Shown here in pieces: positions 40,991 through 50,429 of a DNA stretch of 61,999 bases. Location: contig UQMA01000005.1 of assembly GCA_900542055.1 (NCBI GenBank), positions 1-61,999 of the forward strand. The letters are read 5' to 3'. Position 1 is the first letter of the stretch. The number at the start of each line of letters is the position of its first letter. The position numbers and the translations under genes are program-made. Below the pieces are notes generated by a model, which made no database searches, had not been told where the DNA came from, and worked only from the letters and a program-made list of their open reading frames with translations. The DNA is from an uncultured Azospirillum sp. GTDB taxonomy: Bacteria > Pseudomonadota > Alphaproteobacteria > RF32 > CAG-239.

Positions 40991-42378
40991 TGAAATCAGA
41001 ATTATTACTGCCAGCAGGTTCGCTGGTAAAATTAAAAACAGCAATTCTTTACGGAGCCGATGCCGTTTATGCCGGAACGCCGGATATGAGCCTGCGTACA
41101 CAATCAAAATTTTCACTCGAAGACATAAAAGAAGGCATTGATTTTGCTCACAGCCATGGCAAAAAAATTTATTTAACGCTGAATTTATATACCCACAACA
41201 GCGATGTAGCAAAATTGCCGCACTTTATTGACACCCTGCGTGAACTTAAACCAGATGGTGTTTTGGTTGCCGACCCCGGAGTATTTTTATATTTAAAAGA
41301 ACACGCTCCTGAACTGAAGCGCTTTGTTTCAACTCAAGCTAATATCTGTTCTTATCAAACAGTTAAATTCTGGCAAAGTCTGGGGGCTGATTTGTGCGTT
41401 TTGGGACGTGAAGTTTCTTATGAAGAAATGAAAGAAATTCGTCAAAAATGTCCTGATATGGCACTGGAAACTTTTATTCACGGCGCAATGTGCATGTCTT
41501 ATTCGGGAAGATGTCTTATTTCAAATTTTTTAGCAGATAGAAGCGCTAATCAGGGAAAATGCGCCCACTGCTGCCGTTGGCATTATCAATTGCATATACG
41601 CCTTAAAGACGGAACGGTAAAAGATTTAGAAATAAACGAACAAAATAAAAATATGTTTGAATATTTGCTCAAAGAAGATTTTCGCCCTGGGGAACTTTAT
41701 GAAGTTGTAGAAGATGAACACGGCGGGTATATATTAAATTCAAAAGATTTATGCATGATGCCGAGGTTAGATAAAATTTTGGATTTGGGATTACACTCGC
41801 TCAAAATCGAAGGCCGCAACAAAACAGAATATTATGCAGCAATCACAGCCCGCAGCTACCGTCAGGCTATCGACGATTATTATCAAAATCCTCAAAATTG
41901 GAATAGCGAAAAATATATGGCGGAATTAAATACTTTACAAAACCGCGGATATTGTCTTGGTTTTTATGAAGGACATCTAACTAATATCAGCCAAAATTAT
42001 GAATATACCCGCACTTTGGGAGATTGGCTCTTTGCAGGTTCTATTGTTAAGTGGGACGGCGATGACGCAATTTTTGAAATTCGCAATTTTATAAACAGCA
42101 ATGAAGAATTTGAATTTTTAATTCCGAATAGTTTAGAAGTTATCAAATTAAAATTAAGCGAATTTGAAGATGCTGAAAGCGGCGAAATAACCCCAAAGGT
42201 TTCCGCTGGTCAGGAAAAGAAAATAAGACTGCGCCCGACTGTTTGGAATAAGCCTATTGCCGAAATTAAAAAATTATTGCCTCAATATGTTATTGCCCGC
42301 AAATTTATGCCCTTATCCGGCGAAAATGCAGCAATGCTGCAGCATAAAAAAGACGAATTTGAAATTATCTGCAAGTAA
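40990..42378 (+). CDS. trhP: U32 peptidase-family tRNA hydroxylation protein (TrhP/YegQ-like)
   Basis: A 462-residue protein. The U32 signature ETFIHGAMCMSYSGRC lies near residues 160-175 and is followed by GKCAHCCRW, giving four cysteines suited to an iron-sulfur cluster. The start ELLLPAGSLVKLKTAILYGADAVYAG and the late SLKIEGRNKTEYYAA are typical of YegQ. TrhP makes 5-hydroxyuridine at tRNA position 34; sister families modify 23S rRNA or ubiquinone, and genuine proteases also carry the U32 label. TrhP is the best fit by length. Confidence 0.82.
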   Translation: MKSELLLPAGSLVKLKTAILYGADAVYAGTPDMSLRTQSKFSLEDIKEGIDFAHSHGKKIYLTLNLYTHNSDVAKLPHFIDTLRELKPDGVLVADPGVFLYLKEHAPELKRFVSTQANICSYQTVKFWQSLGADLCVLGREVSYEEMKEIRQKCPDMALETFIHGAMCMSYSGRCLISNFLADRSANQGKCAHCCRWHYQLHIRLKDGTVKDLEINEQNKNMFEYLLKEDFRPGELYEVVEDEHGGYILNSKDLCMMPRLDKILDLGLHSLKIEGRNKTEYYAAITARSYRQAIDDYYQNPQNWNSEKYMAELNTLQNRGYCLGFYEGHLTNISQNYEYTRTLGDWLFAGSIVKWDGDDAIFEIRNFINSNEEFEFLIPNSLEVIKLKLSEFEDAESGEITPKVSAGQEKKIRLRPTVWNKPIAEIKKLLPQYVIARKFMPLSGENAAMLQHKKDEFEIICK

Positions 42379-42386
42379 GGAAAAAG

Positions 42387-42674
42387 CTAGGCGCGGCGGA
42401 AAATGCCTTCTTCAATAGGAGGCAAAAATCCGCTGCGCCGTCCGACTATAAATTCCACACTGTCAACACGGGATAAGGCTGGTCCTTTATGGCATGAAAT
42501 AAGCATTTCATCAATTTTATCATCTTCTCCGCTCATTAAAATTTCAACGCTGCCATCGGCTTCATTGCGCACCCAGCCTGAAATTCCGCCGATACGTTTT
42601 GCTTCATGCACGGCAAACCAACGAAACCCTATTCCCTGTACACGTCCTTTAATTTTTATATAGACTTCTTTCAT
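42387..42674 (-). CDS. acyP: Acylphosphatase
   Basis: A 95-residue protein of standard size. KGRVQGIGFRWF carries the catalytic Arg and the phosphate cradle, and GWVRNEADGSVEI carries the catalytic Asn. It hydrolyses small acyl phosphates. It overlaps the ATP12-family gene by four bases. Confidence 0.93.
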   Translation of the reverse strand: MKEVYIKIKGRVQGIGFRWFAVHEAKRIGGISGWVRNEADGSVEILMSGEDDKIDEMLISCHKGPALSRVDSVEFIVGRRSGFLPPIEEGIFRRA

Positions 42675-43171
42675 TTTCTTAAAAAATTTTCAATAGCTGA
42701 AAGTTCGTTTTTCATATTCTGCCGGCGTTCTTCAGCTATTTCATCGTGTCCCCAGCGGTCTGCCTGACTGAGTTCTTCCAAATAAGCAGCATCAAATGCC
42801 TGTGCGGCGTTGATGTGGCCTTTTACCAAAGCTGCTGCTAAAAGTTCTGATTTCATATTCATTGAAGCCAAATAAAAAGCAGCCAATTCTTTATCGCTCA
42901 TACCTTCCATAAAATGACGCAAACCAGTTAGACTGTTTTTATCAAGTTCTTTCACTTCAAACTTGTCCGTTGACGTATATCCAGCATTAAGGGTTTGATT
43001 GGCCCACTTCAGCACCGGAGCCCACAGTTGTTCCTGTTTTTCGGCAACCAAAGCATCTGTGTCCCAAAACAGCAATGAATCTGTTTTGGAAAATTGTACC
43101 AATTTCGAAATTATATCATCGCGGTGTTGTTCAATTTCGCACACTGCCTGTTCAAGTTTTTCTTTAGTCAT
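42671..43171 (-). CDS. ATP12-family chaperone, short form
   Basis: A 166-residue protein resembling the helical C-terminal domain of ATP12, the chaperone that helps assemble F1-ATPase alpha subunits in mitochondria and alphaproteobacteria. Recognisable parts are SKTDSLLFWDTD, APVLKWANQTL and SQADRWGHDEIAEERR. Typical family members have about 230-280 residues with an additional N-terminal domain that is missing here, and no upstream frame supplies it. SD AGGTG precedes the start. Function is inferred from family. Confidence 0.78.
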   Translation of the reverse strand: MTKEKLEQAVCEIEQHRDDIISKLVQFSKTDSLLFWDTDALVAEKQEQLWAPVLKWANQTLNAGYTSTDKFEVKELDKNSLTGLRHFMEGMSDKELAAFYLASMNMKSELLAAALVKGHINAAQAFDAAYLEELSQADRWGHDEIAEERRQNMKNELSAIENFLRK

Positions 43172-43216
43172 TATTGCACCTATTTACTTTTTTAACCGGC
43201 GCGGATTTTAGCCTGA

Positions 43217-45346
43217 TTATTTTAAAATGTTCTTAATAAGCCCTTTTGCTGTGTTTTTTATTTCTTTTGCGCTGTCTTTTACCATATCAATGCCGTTACT
43301 TACTGCCTGAGATGCACCTTGATAAGTTTTTTGAGCAGTATTGGCAACGCCTGTCGGTTTTGAAAATTTATTTTTATAGATTGTATTTTCCAAAGCCGTA
43401 TAGCATGGAGCTGTATCTTTATCAAGCAGCATCTGTGCTCCGTTAAGAGCACCGCCGGTTGCAGCAATTCCGGCTATTGTTTTGATCGCCCCGCTTTCAT
43501 CAATAGCTATTTTAGGCGACTGTAAAGTTCCGTTAACTTTTATCAAATTAGATAAAGCATGAACAATACTGACATTTGCAACGCCGCTGCGATAAGCATT
43601 TATATTGAAACTAAGTTTATCATTCCGCAAATTAAGCGTTCCGTTGCTTACCAAATTGAGTTTGTCTGAATCGATAGCTATTCCTTTTGGAAAAGTTATT
43701 TTTCCGTTTTCAAAATCAGCACGGACGACCGCGCATTTCAAGCTTACATTCTTACTTTTTTGAGTATCTATTTTCAAAAGATTGAGTAATTGCGATACAA
43801 AACTGTTAGTCAAAAATTTCAAACTTCCGCTTTGCAATTCTGATTTATCAACAATAGCAATGACTTGTCCGTTCAGATTGTCGGCCACGTCACGCAGCGT
43901 TGAACCGCTGCCATTCAAATCAATATAAGTTTGAGTGCTGCCGCCGGAAAGAAAACCAAAGTCATATTCATTTTCAACTAAAAATTCACGATGAATATCG
44001 TTCATCAATATCCCATCTGTCGTTCCTTTGATTGCAATGCTGTGAGAAGCGGCCGACACCACAGCCGTTAAACTTGCTTTTCCTTGCCCTAAATTAAAAT
44101 CAAATGGTTTAATATTCAGCATGCCATCGTTTAAATTTGCTTGCAAATTAATATTTGCTAACGACAAATCAGAATCAACGACCAATCGTTTTAATTTCAA
44201 CGAAATTTTTGCATTAACCATTTTCAGTAAATCATAAGGAATAACTTCTGGCGGAATAATGGCACTTGCCTGCGCCGACTTGATAAGTTCAATATTAAAG
44301 GCAGTAGGCGAAGAAGAATTTAAACTTTGCAAATCAAATTTATCACCTTCTACATAAGCGGTTATATACGGAATTTTTTCCGATATATTTGCACTTATTT
44401 TGCCTTTTAACAAATTTTTCACAACATTCAAATTTGTTATATCAAGATTAATCTGAGCAAGCGTAGCATTGCCGGTACCGATAAGCGTTGTTTCAGGAGC
44501 ATTCATATTGCCAGCCGGATTATATATATTATAATCAAAAACCGCGCTTAATTTGTCAGATGTCAAATTTTTTATTTTAGCATTCAGCAGAGCTTTTATT
44601 CCTAATGCTTCAGCATCCAATTTTAATGGATATTCGCCCATTCCCGACAAAAGCGCAGACAAAGAACCAAGCTCGCCTTTGCCGTTAAACTCCATTCCGT
44701 TAAAAACTAAGCCCCAACTGACATTCATCGGGCTGTTTATTCCTTCAGTGTTAAAACTGATTTGATTGATATTCAGATTTATTTCTGATTTTGCTTTATG
44801 ATCATAGTATTTAACAATTCCATTTTTTATTGCCACTTCACGCGCTACAAAATCAGACAGAAAATCCGCCATGCTGTCTTTTTCAGCCGCATTTGCCGAT
44901 TTTAACAGCCAACCGCCTTCCGATATGGCTACAGATTTATCACCTGAGCCAAACGAAATATCCCAACTATTTTTTCCATCTTCTGAAGTTTCCAAATATA
45001 TTTGAGGTTCCTTCAAAAGCGCCCTATCGACCACAATTTGTTTAGACAGCAACGGCAATAATGAAAAACGCAATTCGATTGTTTTAATTTTTGCCATCTG
45101 CGGATTTTTTGCCCAAGCAGGATTGGCAAAAGAAATATCATTGATTACAATCGTCGGTATTAATGAAATTCCCAAACTGGCCTCTCCGGCAATTGTTAAT
45201 TTACGTCCGGTTTGTTCATAGACCATATTTTCGGCAAAGGTCTTATACTTGTTTAAATCAAAATTTTTCAGAAAAACATATACAAGAACCGCAATTGCCA
45301 AAATGACAACAAAAACTATCCCAAAAAGCCATTTTAAGAATTTCAT
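43217..45346 (-). CDS. AsmA-family envelope protein
   Basis: A 709-residue protein with one N-terminal membrane helix (about 5-28) and a very long periplasmic beta-rich part. The opening FKNFDLNKYKTFAENMVYEQTGRKLTI-like segment is the AsmA start, and the late GSTLRDVADNLNGQV and FLTNSFVSQLLNLLK region matches the AsmA_2 C-terminal domain. AsmA-like proteins form hydrophobic grooves thought to carry lipids between membranes. It is co-transcribed with rluC- and rarA-type genes, a context that does not explain its role. Confidence 0.88.
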   Translation of the reverse strand: MKFLKWLFGIVFVVILAIAVLVYVFLKNFDLNKYKTFAENMVYEQTGRKLTIAGEASLGISLIPTIVINDISFANPAWAKNPQMAKIKTIELRFSLLPLLSKQIVVDRALLKEPQIYLETSEDGKNSWDISFGSGDKSVAISEGGWLLKSANAAEKDSMADFLSDFVAREVAIKNGIVKYYDHKAKSEINLNINQISFNTEGINSPMNVSWGLVFNGMEFNGKGELGSLSALLSGMGEYPLKLDAEALGIKALLNAKIKNLTSDKLSAVFDYNIYNPAGNMNAPETTLIGTGNATLAQINLDITNLNVVKNLLKGKISANISEKIPYITAYVEGDKFDLQSLNSSSPTAFNIELIKSAQASAIIPPEVIPYDLLKMVNAKISLKLKRLVVDSDLSLANINLQANLNDGMLNIKPFDFNLGQGKASLTAVVSAASHSIAIKGTTDGILMNDIHREFLVENEYDFGFLSGGSTQTYIDLNGSGSTLRDVADNLNGQVIAIVDKSELQSGSLKFLTNSFVSQLLNLLKIDTQKSKNVSLKCAVVRADFENGKITFPKGIAIDSDKLNLVSNGTLNLRNDKLSFNINAYRSGVANVSIVHALSNLIKVNGTLQSPKIAIDESGAIKTIAGIAATGGALNGAQMLLDKDTAPCYTALENTIYKNKFSKPTGVANTAQKTYQGASQAVSNGIDMVKDSAKEIKNTAKGLIKNILK

Positions 45347-45350
45347 TTTT

Positions 45351-46283
45351 CTATCCTTTTAAATTAAGTCCCGCTGTTTTTAAGCTTTCTTCAAAATAAG
45401 CCGGAAGCGGAGCACTGATAACGGTTTTTTTATTATATATAGCCGACAAATCGATTTTGTAGGCATGTAAATGTAATTTATCAGCAAACAGACTGCATTT
45501 GGCACGTGTTTGACCGCCAAAGTACTTATCATCGCCGACTATCGGACAACCTATAGACTCAAGATGAGCTCTGATTTGATGTGTGCGCCCCGAAAGAGGA
45601 CTGGCTTCAATAAGGGCAAATTTTTCACCAACATTATCAATAACTTTATAAAGGGTTTTAGCGCTCTGCCCTTCGGGATTCACCTGCATTTTTTCGCCGA
45701 TTTTCAACAACGGGGCTTTAATTTCGCCTGTTTTTTGATGGGGACAGCCGTTTACCAGCGCCAGATATGTTTTTTGCAATTTATGTTCGCGAAAAGCTTT
45801 AGTCAACATATCCGCTGCTTTGCGATTTCTGGCCAAAAGCAAAACCCCGCTGGTATCTTTATCTATACGGTGCACCAATTTCGGACGTTCTTCTTTTTCA
45901 AAAATCAGCGCGTCAAGCAAACCATCAACATGAAAACGCGTGTTTGTTCCTCCTTGCACAGCCAAACCTGACGGTTTATTTATAGCGATAATGTCATTAT
46001 CTTTATAAATGACCAAACTCTGCATAAACTCAATTTCTTTAGGCAGCAATGTTTTGCTTTTTTCGGGCAAGGCTTCATCATTTTTAAGCGGCGGAATTCT
46101 TATCACTTGTCCGGTTGTTAATTTTAAGGAAGCCTCTGCACGCGCTCCATCCACTTTTATCTGTTTGGTACGCAGCAATTTTTGCAGTCTTCCCATTGTA
46201 ATATTGGGATAATATTTCAAAAACCAGCGGTTAAGGCGCATTCCGTCATCGATTTCTTTAACTTTTACTAAGTCCACAGCCAT
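45351..46283 (-). CDS. rluC: 23S rRNA pseudouridine synthase, RluC/RluD type
   Basis: A 310-residue protein with an N-terminal S4 domain (about 15-75) and a catalytic domain containing LVHRIDKDTSGVLLLARN (catalytic Asp). RTHQIRAHLESIGCPIVGDDKYFG further confirms the RluA superfamily. RluC modifies 23S positions 955, 2504 and 2580; RluD differs little, so the exact target is uncertain. Four bases separate it from neighbours on both sides. Confidence 0.88.
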   Translation of the reverse strand: MAVDLVKVKEIDDGMRLNRWFLKYYPNITMGRLQKLLRTKQIKVDGARAEASLKLTTGQVIRIPPLKNDEALPEKSKTLLPKEIEFMQSLVIYKDNDIIAINKPSGLAVQGGTNTRFHVDGLLDALIFEKEERPKLVHRIDKDTSGVLLLARNRKAADMLTKAFREHKLQKTYLALVNGCPHQKTGEIKAPLLKIGEKMQVNPEGQSAKTLYKVIDNVGEKFALIEASPLSGRTHQIRAHLESIGCPIVGDDKYFGGQTRAKCSLFADKLHLHAYKIDLSAIYNKKTVISAPLPAYFEESLKTAGLNLKG

Positions 46284-46287
46284 ATTT

Positions 46288-47097
46288 TCATCCTCTGCTC
46301 ATTTGTTTTTTGAGCAATTCAAGTTGCATAAAATAATCTTCTTTTCCAGCTTTCAGCATTCTGTCTTTCAACTTATCACACCGTTCAATATGTTCTTCCA
46401 TCGGCTTTAATTGTAAGTTTTCTATAAATTTATCAAAATCATCACCGGTTTTGAAAGACGGTTTATCTTTGCCGAATTCATATATTTCAATCGGAAATCC
46501 CAATTCAACCGCCTTTTGCACAAAATCGTCGACCGCACAAGACACATTGCCCGAAACATTAGGCATAACATGCAAAGGATTTCCCTTTGGATAGGGTGCT
46601 CCTTCGTGGCGAAAACGTTTGAACCGAGTAAAAGCATCATCATAATCAGCTTTGCGTTCCGCTACATTCATAGCGGCCTGATATTCGTCAACCAACATAA
46701 CTTTTATATCTGTTTTATACCCTTTATTTTCCATCCACTCAATCATACTCATTGTCTGCTTAATTGCAGAAGTGTCATAGGTAATATTATATTGTTTTTT
46801 GATTGCTTCCGTAATAATTTTTTTATTAACGTTTGAAGCAAATTTGGCTATATCTTTATCGAGAAAATCTTTTTCCCGAACGTCAATATCAAGTTCTTTG
46901 GCATATTCGGCAATAACGTTGTCCGCCGAAATAATCACGCTGTTTTTAATTTTAGCTGCCAGAGTCGACTTTCCCGATCCCGGAGCTCCTACCAATGCCG
47001 TAAAAACTGGCTTTTTGACTGGAGTTTTACCTTCAAAAGCCATTTTTTTCATTTTTTCGAAAAAATAAATTTGTTCATCTTCAGCCAATTCAAGCAT
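46288..47097 (-). CDS. Zeta-toxin-like P-loop kinase
   Basis: A 269-residue protein. GAPGSGKST (37-45) is a Walker A loop; ISADN (56-60) sits where zeta toxins place their substrate-binding acidic residue; NITYDTSAIKQTMSMIEWMENKGY and a later AERK resemble the second zeta motif and its Arg. Zeta toxins phosphorylate UDP-GlcNAc and block wall synthesis, but no epsilon-type antitoxin gene is adjacent. Instead it overlaps rarA by one base and is followed by rluC, so it may be a housekeeping kinase of the same fold. A short N-terminal helix precedes the kinase. Confidence 0.7.
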   Translation of the reverse strand: MLELAEDEQIYFFEKMKKMAFEGKTPVKKPVFTALVGAPGSGKSTLAAKIKNSVIISADNVIAEYAKELDIDVREKDFLDKDIAKFASNVNKKIITEAIKKQYNITYDTSAIKQTMSMIEWMENKGYKTDIKVMLVDEYQAAMNVAERKADYDDAFTRFKRFRHEGAPYPKGNPLHVMPNVSGNVSCAVDDFVQKAVELGFPIEIYEFGKDKPSFKTGDDFDKFIENLQLKPMEEHIERCDKLKDRMLKAGKEDYFMQLELLKKQMSRG

Positions 47098-48416
47098 CAG
47101 TTTTCCTCCTGAGATTTATTTTTATTCTTTTCATATCTTAATTTATCAAAATACTCAATTCGCTTTTTGATTTCACGTTCAAAACCCCGTTCAACCGGCT
47201 CATAAAGTTTTACCCGTTTCATACCATCAGGAAAATAATTTTGTCCTGAAAAGCCATCGGCAAGATCTTGGTCATAAATATACCCTTCATGATACCCCAG
47301 TTGTTTCATTAACTTTGTCGGAGCGTTCAAAATATGCTTTGGAGGCATAAGAGAGCCTGTTTGCTTGGCTAAATCAAAAGCTTTATGCATTGCCTTATAC
47401 ACACCCGCCGATTTTGGCGCGGTTGCCAAATAAGCTACCAGCTGCATAATAGCCAAATCACCTTCCGGCGAGCCAAGCCGTTCATAGGTTTCCCAACAGG
47501 CGATAGCCTGTGTCACCGCATTTGGATCAGCTAAAGAAACATCTTCAACAGCAAACCGTGTCAGCCTTCTTAATATATATTTTGCATCTTCACCCGAAGT
47601 CAGCATACGCGCCGTCCAGTAAAGAGCGGCATCGACATCGGAACCGCGTAATGATTTATGCACAGCCGAAATCAAATTATAGTGGCCGTCGCGCCCTTTA
47701 TCATACACCGGCGCGCGGGAACGTATAATATTTATAAGGCTTTCCTTATTAAATATTTCGCCTGATTTTGCATAATTAAAAACACTTTCAGCCATATTCA
47801 AAATGTAGCGGCCGTCACCGTCGGCAATTGCTTTCATTAAATCTCTGGCTTCTTCATCAACCGGCAGCTTGCGTCCGATTTCTTTTTCGGCACGCTGAAG
47901 CAAAACTTCAAAATCATCCGGTGTCAGGCGATTAAGAACAAAAACCTGACATCTCGACAATAACGCGGCATTAAGTTCAAAAGATGGATTTTCGGTTGTT
48001 GCTCCCACCAAAATAATCGTACCATCTTCCACATAGGGCAAAAAACCGTCTTGCTGTGATTTGTTAAAGCGATGAATTTCATCAACAAAAAGCAATGTGC
48101 CTTTACCTTGAGTTGTACGGCGGTCAATAGCATATTGAAACACTCTTTTTAAGTCGGCAACACCCGAAAACACTGCCGATATTTGTTCAAAATACAAATT
48201 TGTATGCTCTGCTATCAAGCGGGCTATGGTTGTTTTACCGCACCCCGGAGGTCCCCATAAAATAAAAGAACTGATTTTTCCGGCTTTAACCATACGCCCC
48301 AAAGGCGAATTTTCGCCGACAATATGATCTTGTCCGACGACTTCGCTCAAAGTCTGAGGGCGCAAACGATCTGCCAAAGGACGTTTTACTTGATGGGAAA
48401 AAAGCGTGTCTTCCAT
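47097..48416 (-). CDS. rarA: Replication-associated AAA+ ATPase RarA (MgsA)
   Basis: A 439-residue AAA+ protein. PLADRLRPQTLSEVVGQDHI, Walker A WGPPGCGKTTIARL, Walker B LFVDEIHRFNKSQQDGFLPYVE and the C-terminal MgsA domain with AGVYKAMHKA and PPKHILNAPTKLMK are diagnostic. RarA acts at stalled replication forks as a tetramer. It sits seven bases downstream of the pentapeptide-repeat gene. Confidence 0.95.
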   Translation of the reverse strand: MEDTLFSHQVKRPLADRLRPQTLSEVVGQDHIVGENSPLGRMVKAGKISSFILWGPPGCGKTTIARLIAEHTNLYFEQISAVFSGVADLKRVFQYAIDRRTTQGKGTLLFVDEIHRFNKSQQDGFLPYVEDGTIILVGATTENPSFELNAALLSRCQVFVLNRLTPDDFEVLLQRAEKEIGRKLPVDEEARDLMKAIADGDGRYILNMAESVFNYAKSGEIFNKESLINIIRSRAPVYDKGRDGHYNLISAVHKSLRGSDVDAALYWTARMLTSGEDAKYILRRLTRFAVEDVSLADPNAVTQAIACWETYERLGSPEGDLAIMQLVAYLATAPKSAGVYKAMHKAFDLAKQTGSLMPPKHILNAPTKLMKQLGYHEGYIYDQDLADGFSGQNYFPDGMKRVKLYEPVERGFEREIKKRIEYFDKLRYEKNKNKSQEEN

Positions 48417-48423
48417 AATTCAC

Positions 48424-49698
48424 CTACCGGCCGCCTCTGTCATATCCTATATTTGTTTGTTGTTTTTGATGATGGCGCGATGCCAATTCCTGTTTTTTTC
48501 GTTCTTCAATAACCTGCCGCAACTCTTCTTTGTTGGCTCTATTCTGCTGGCGGATATATTCCAAACTATCCTTATCTTCAACCGGAGCTTTTTCTTTTCC
48601 AGCAACAGCTTTATGTATTTGCTGCCCTATTTTAACCAGCTTGTCAACATTCATTCCGTCAAATCCGGCAACATTGATAACGCCGAATTGTTTGCCTCCG
48701 TTCAGAAAAATCTCAGTTAAATCAATATTCATCCCCCCTCGTGCTTTTTTGTTTTTAGGAGCTAAAATACGTTTTAATTCGGCTGCTGACGGAGGGTATC
48801 CCAAAGCTTGTGCAATTTGCTCCGGCGTAATAATGCATTCGCTTAAATCAAGTTCCAAAATATTAACACCGGTAAAGTCGACACCGCTGAAATCAACACC
48901 CCGCAAACTGACTCTGGTTAAATCAATTTTCTTCAAATCGAGCATCGTCAGATTTAAACGCGTTAAATCAAGTTTTTCAGGATAATATTTTGCAACAAAT
49001 TCTATCAGTTGCTGAAGTTCTTCAAGACTGATATCATCTATTTCCAAATCCAACAAAATTGCATTTTGAAAAAAAGCATCGGTAAAAACGGCATTTTTCA
49101 AAATAGCGCCTGTAAAATTGGTGCCGATAAGTTGCGCGCCGGCAAAAGTAGCTCCCGACAAATCAGCTCCCGAAAGATCCGTATTGGTTAAATTTGCACC
49201 AGAAAAATCAGCCCCCCGCAAATTGGAGCCGGAAAAATTAACGCCTGACAAGTTAGCCGCAGAAAAATTGGCATCTTGTAAATTTTCGTGATCAAACTCT
49301 CCGTTTTCGAGGTTTTTACCATTAAATTCGATATTAAGCAGAGGTAAATCATCTTCATCTTCTTCAGGCAAAGACACAGCGTGCCACCCGCTATCATCGC
49401 CATCACCAGCCGGCGCAGTTTTTTTCGGATTATCCGCATCATCGTCAGAAACATCATCGTCTGTTTCTTCGTTGACATCTTCATCTTCCGCTAAAAATCC
49501 GCCGTTAATAAAGTCATCTTCATCATAAAACGAGCTTTGAGGCAAATCTTCTTCAAAATCTTCGTGAGGCGGAAAATCGTCATCTTCTTCAAGATATTGG
49601 TCTTGAGGAATTAAAGGAGCTTCTGCCGCCGCCATTTCAGCACGGGTTTTATCTCTGATTGCTTTCAGAGCGGCGATTTTCTTTTCTTTAGCAGCCAT
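48424..49698 (-). CDS. Pentapeptide-repeat protein with acidic N-terminus
   Basis: A 424-residue protein. Residues 1-30 are basic and helical; 31-120 are extremely acidic (Asp/Glu runs) and probably unstructured. About 18-20 pentapeptide repeats of the A(D/N)LSG type occupy about 121-218, and a second shorter block (about 245-290) follows; the last 120 residues are charged and helical. Pentapeptide repeats form a right-handed square helix, in Qnr/MfpA a DNA mimic that binds gyrase. The acidic tail could also mimic DNA. Function unknown. It leads the unit with rarA. Confidence 0.85.
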   Translation of the reverse strand: MAAKEKKIAALKAIRDKTRAEMAAAEAPLIPQDQYLEEDDDFPPHEDFEEDLPQSSFYDEDDFINGGFLAEDEDVNEETDDDVSDDDADNPKKTAPAGDGDDSGWHAVSLPEEDEDDLPLLNIEFNGKNLENGEFDHENLQDANFSAANLSGVNFSGSNLRGADFSGANLTNTDLSGADLSGATFAGAQLIGTNFTGAILKNAVFTDAFFQNAILLDLEIDDISLEELQQLIEFVAKYYPEKLDLTRLNLTMLDLKKIDLTRVSLRGVDFSGVDFTGVNILELDLSECIITPEQIAQALGYPPSAAELKRILAPKNKKARGGMNIDLTEIFLNGGKQFGVINVAGFDGMNVDKLVKIGQQIHKAVAGKEKAPVEDKDSLEYIRQQNRANKEELRQVIEERKKQELASRHHQKQQTNIGYDRGGR

Positions 49699-49769
49699 TT
49701 ATCCCCCAAAAAATCTCGTCAAAACACTAATTCGTATAATAGCTTATTTTTTTGTCTTTTACAAACTTT

Positions 49770-50330
49770 TTATAAGCAATCGTCAAGATTTTCGGCTTCA
49801 ATAATCTGAAGCGACACTTCGTATTTGAAACCGGCGCGAACCAATGTTGCCAAATCCTTTTGCCGATTAGCTCGGCGGCTTTCTTCATCAGAGCGGAAGG
49901 GACCTATTTTTTTCTTTGCCGCAAAACGTTTTGCCATTTCAGCCTCGTCAAATTCACGATTTTGTAAAATTTGATCAATAACGTCTTCTGAAACCCCTTT
50001 TTGCTGCATTTTTTGACGTATATACCGCTCAGGTTTGCCCGCTAAAAGATAGTTATCAATTTTGAATTCAGCATAACGGTTGTCATTTAAATATCCAAGC
50101 TCTTCAAAATGGGAAGTTATTTCATCAATCCATTCCTCGGCTTCCGTTCGGCTAAAATCAGCATCGCAGCGAGCGTAGTCCGAAACCTTTCGTTTTAAAA
50201 CTTGACGAAGATTTGCTATCGACGAATCGAATCGCTCAAGATAGTAAAGAGCAATATTCTGCAGCCGTGTTTTAGTCATTTTTCGGATTCGTTTTGCAAA
50301 TTTTGGTTCATTTTTTATTTTTTCAATCAT
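49770..50330 (-). CDS. recX: RecX-like RecA regulator
   Basis: About 186 residues from the ATG at 50330 (an upstream in-frame ATG at 50351 is possible). Three-helix repeats typical of RecX are seen: LQNIALYYLERFDSS ... LKRKV, LGYLNDNRYAEFKIDN and RYIRQKMQQKGVSEDVIDQIL. RecX caps or removes RecA filaments. recA is not adjacent. Confidence 0.85.
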   Translation of the reverse strand: MIEKIKNEPKFAKRIRKMTKTRLQNIALYYLERFDSSIANLRQVLKRKVSDYARCDADFSRTEAEEWIDEITSHFEELGYLNDNRYAEFKIDNYLLAGKPERYIRQKMQQKGVSEDVIDQILQNREFDEAEMAKRFAAKKKIGPFRSDEESRRANRQKDLATLVRAGFKYEVSLQIIEAENLDDCL

Positions 50331-50429
50331 AAAAAACCTATTTTCTTGCATTTTATATTAACTTCATGTTAAACAATAAATAATATTTTGCAATAAGAAA
50401 CATGTTTTAACAACTATGGATTTTTGATA

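Noticed and set aside
42387..43171. Extra rightward genes opposite acyP and ATP12
   Set aside because: Frames there are shadows with no SD; the leftward genes carry catalytic and family motifs.
46288..47097. Complete epsilon-zeta toxin-antitoxin locus
   Set aside because: No small epsilon-like gene is next to it; both flanking genes are housekeeping and tightly coupled.
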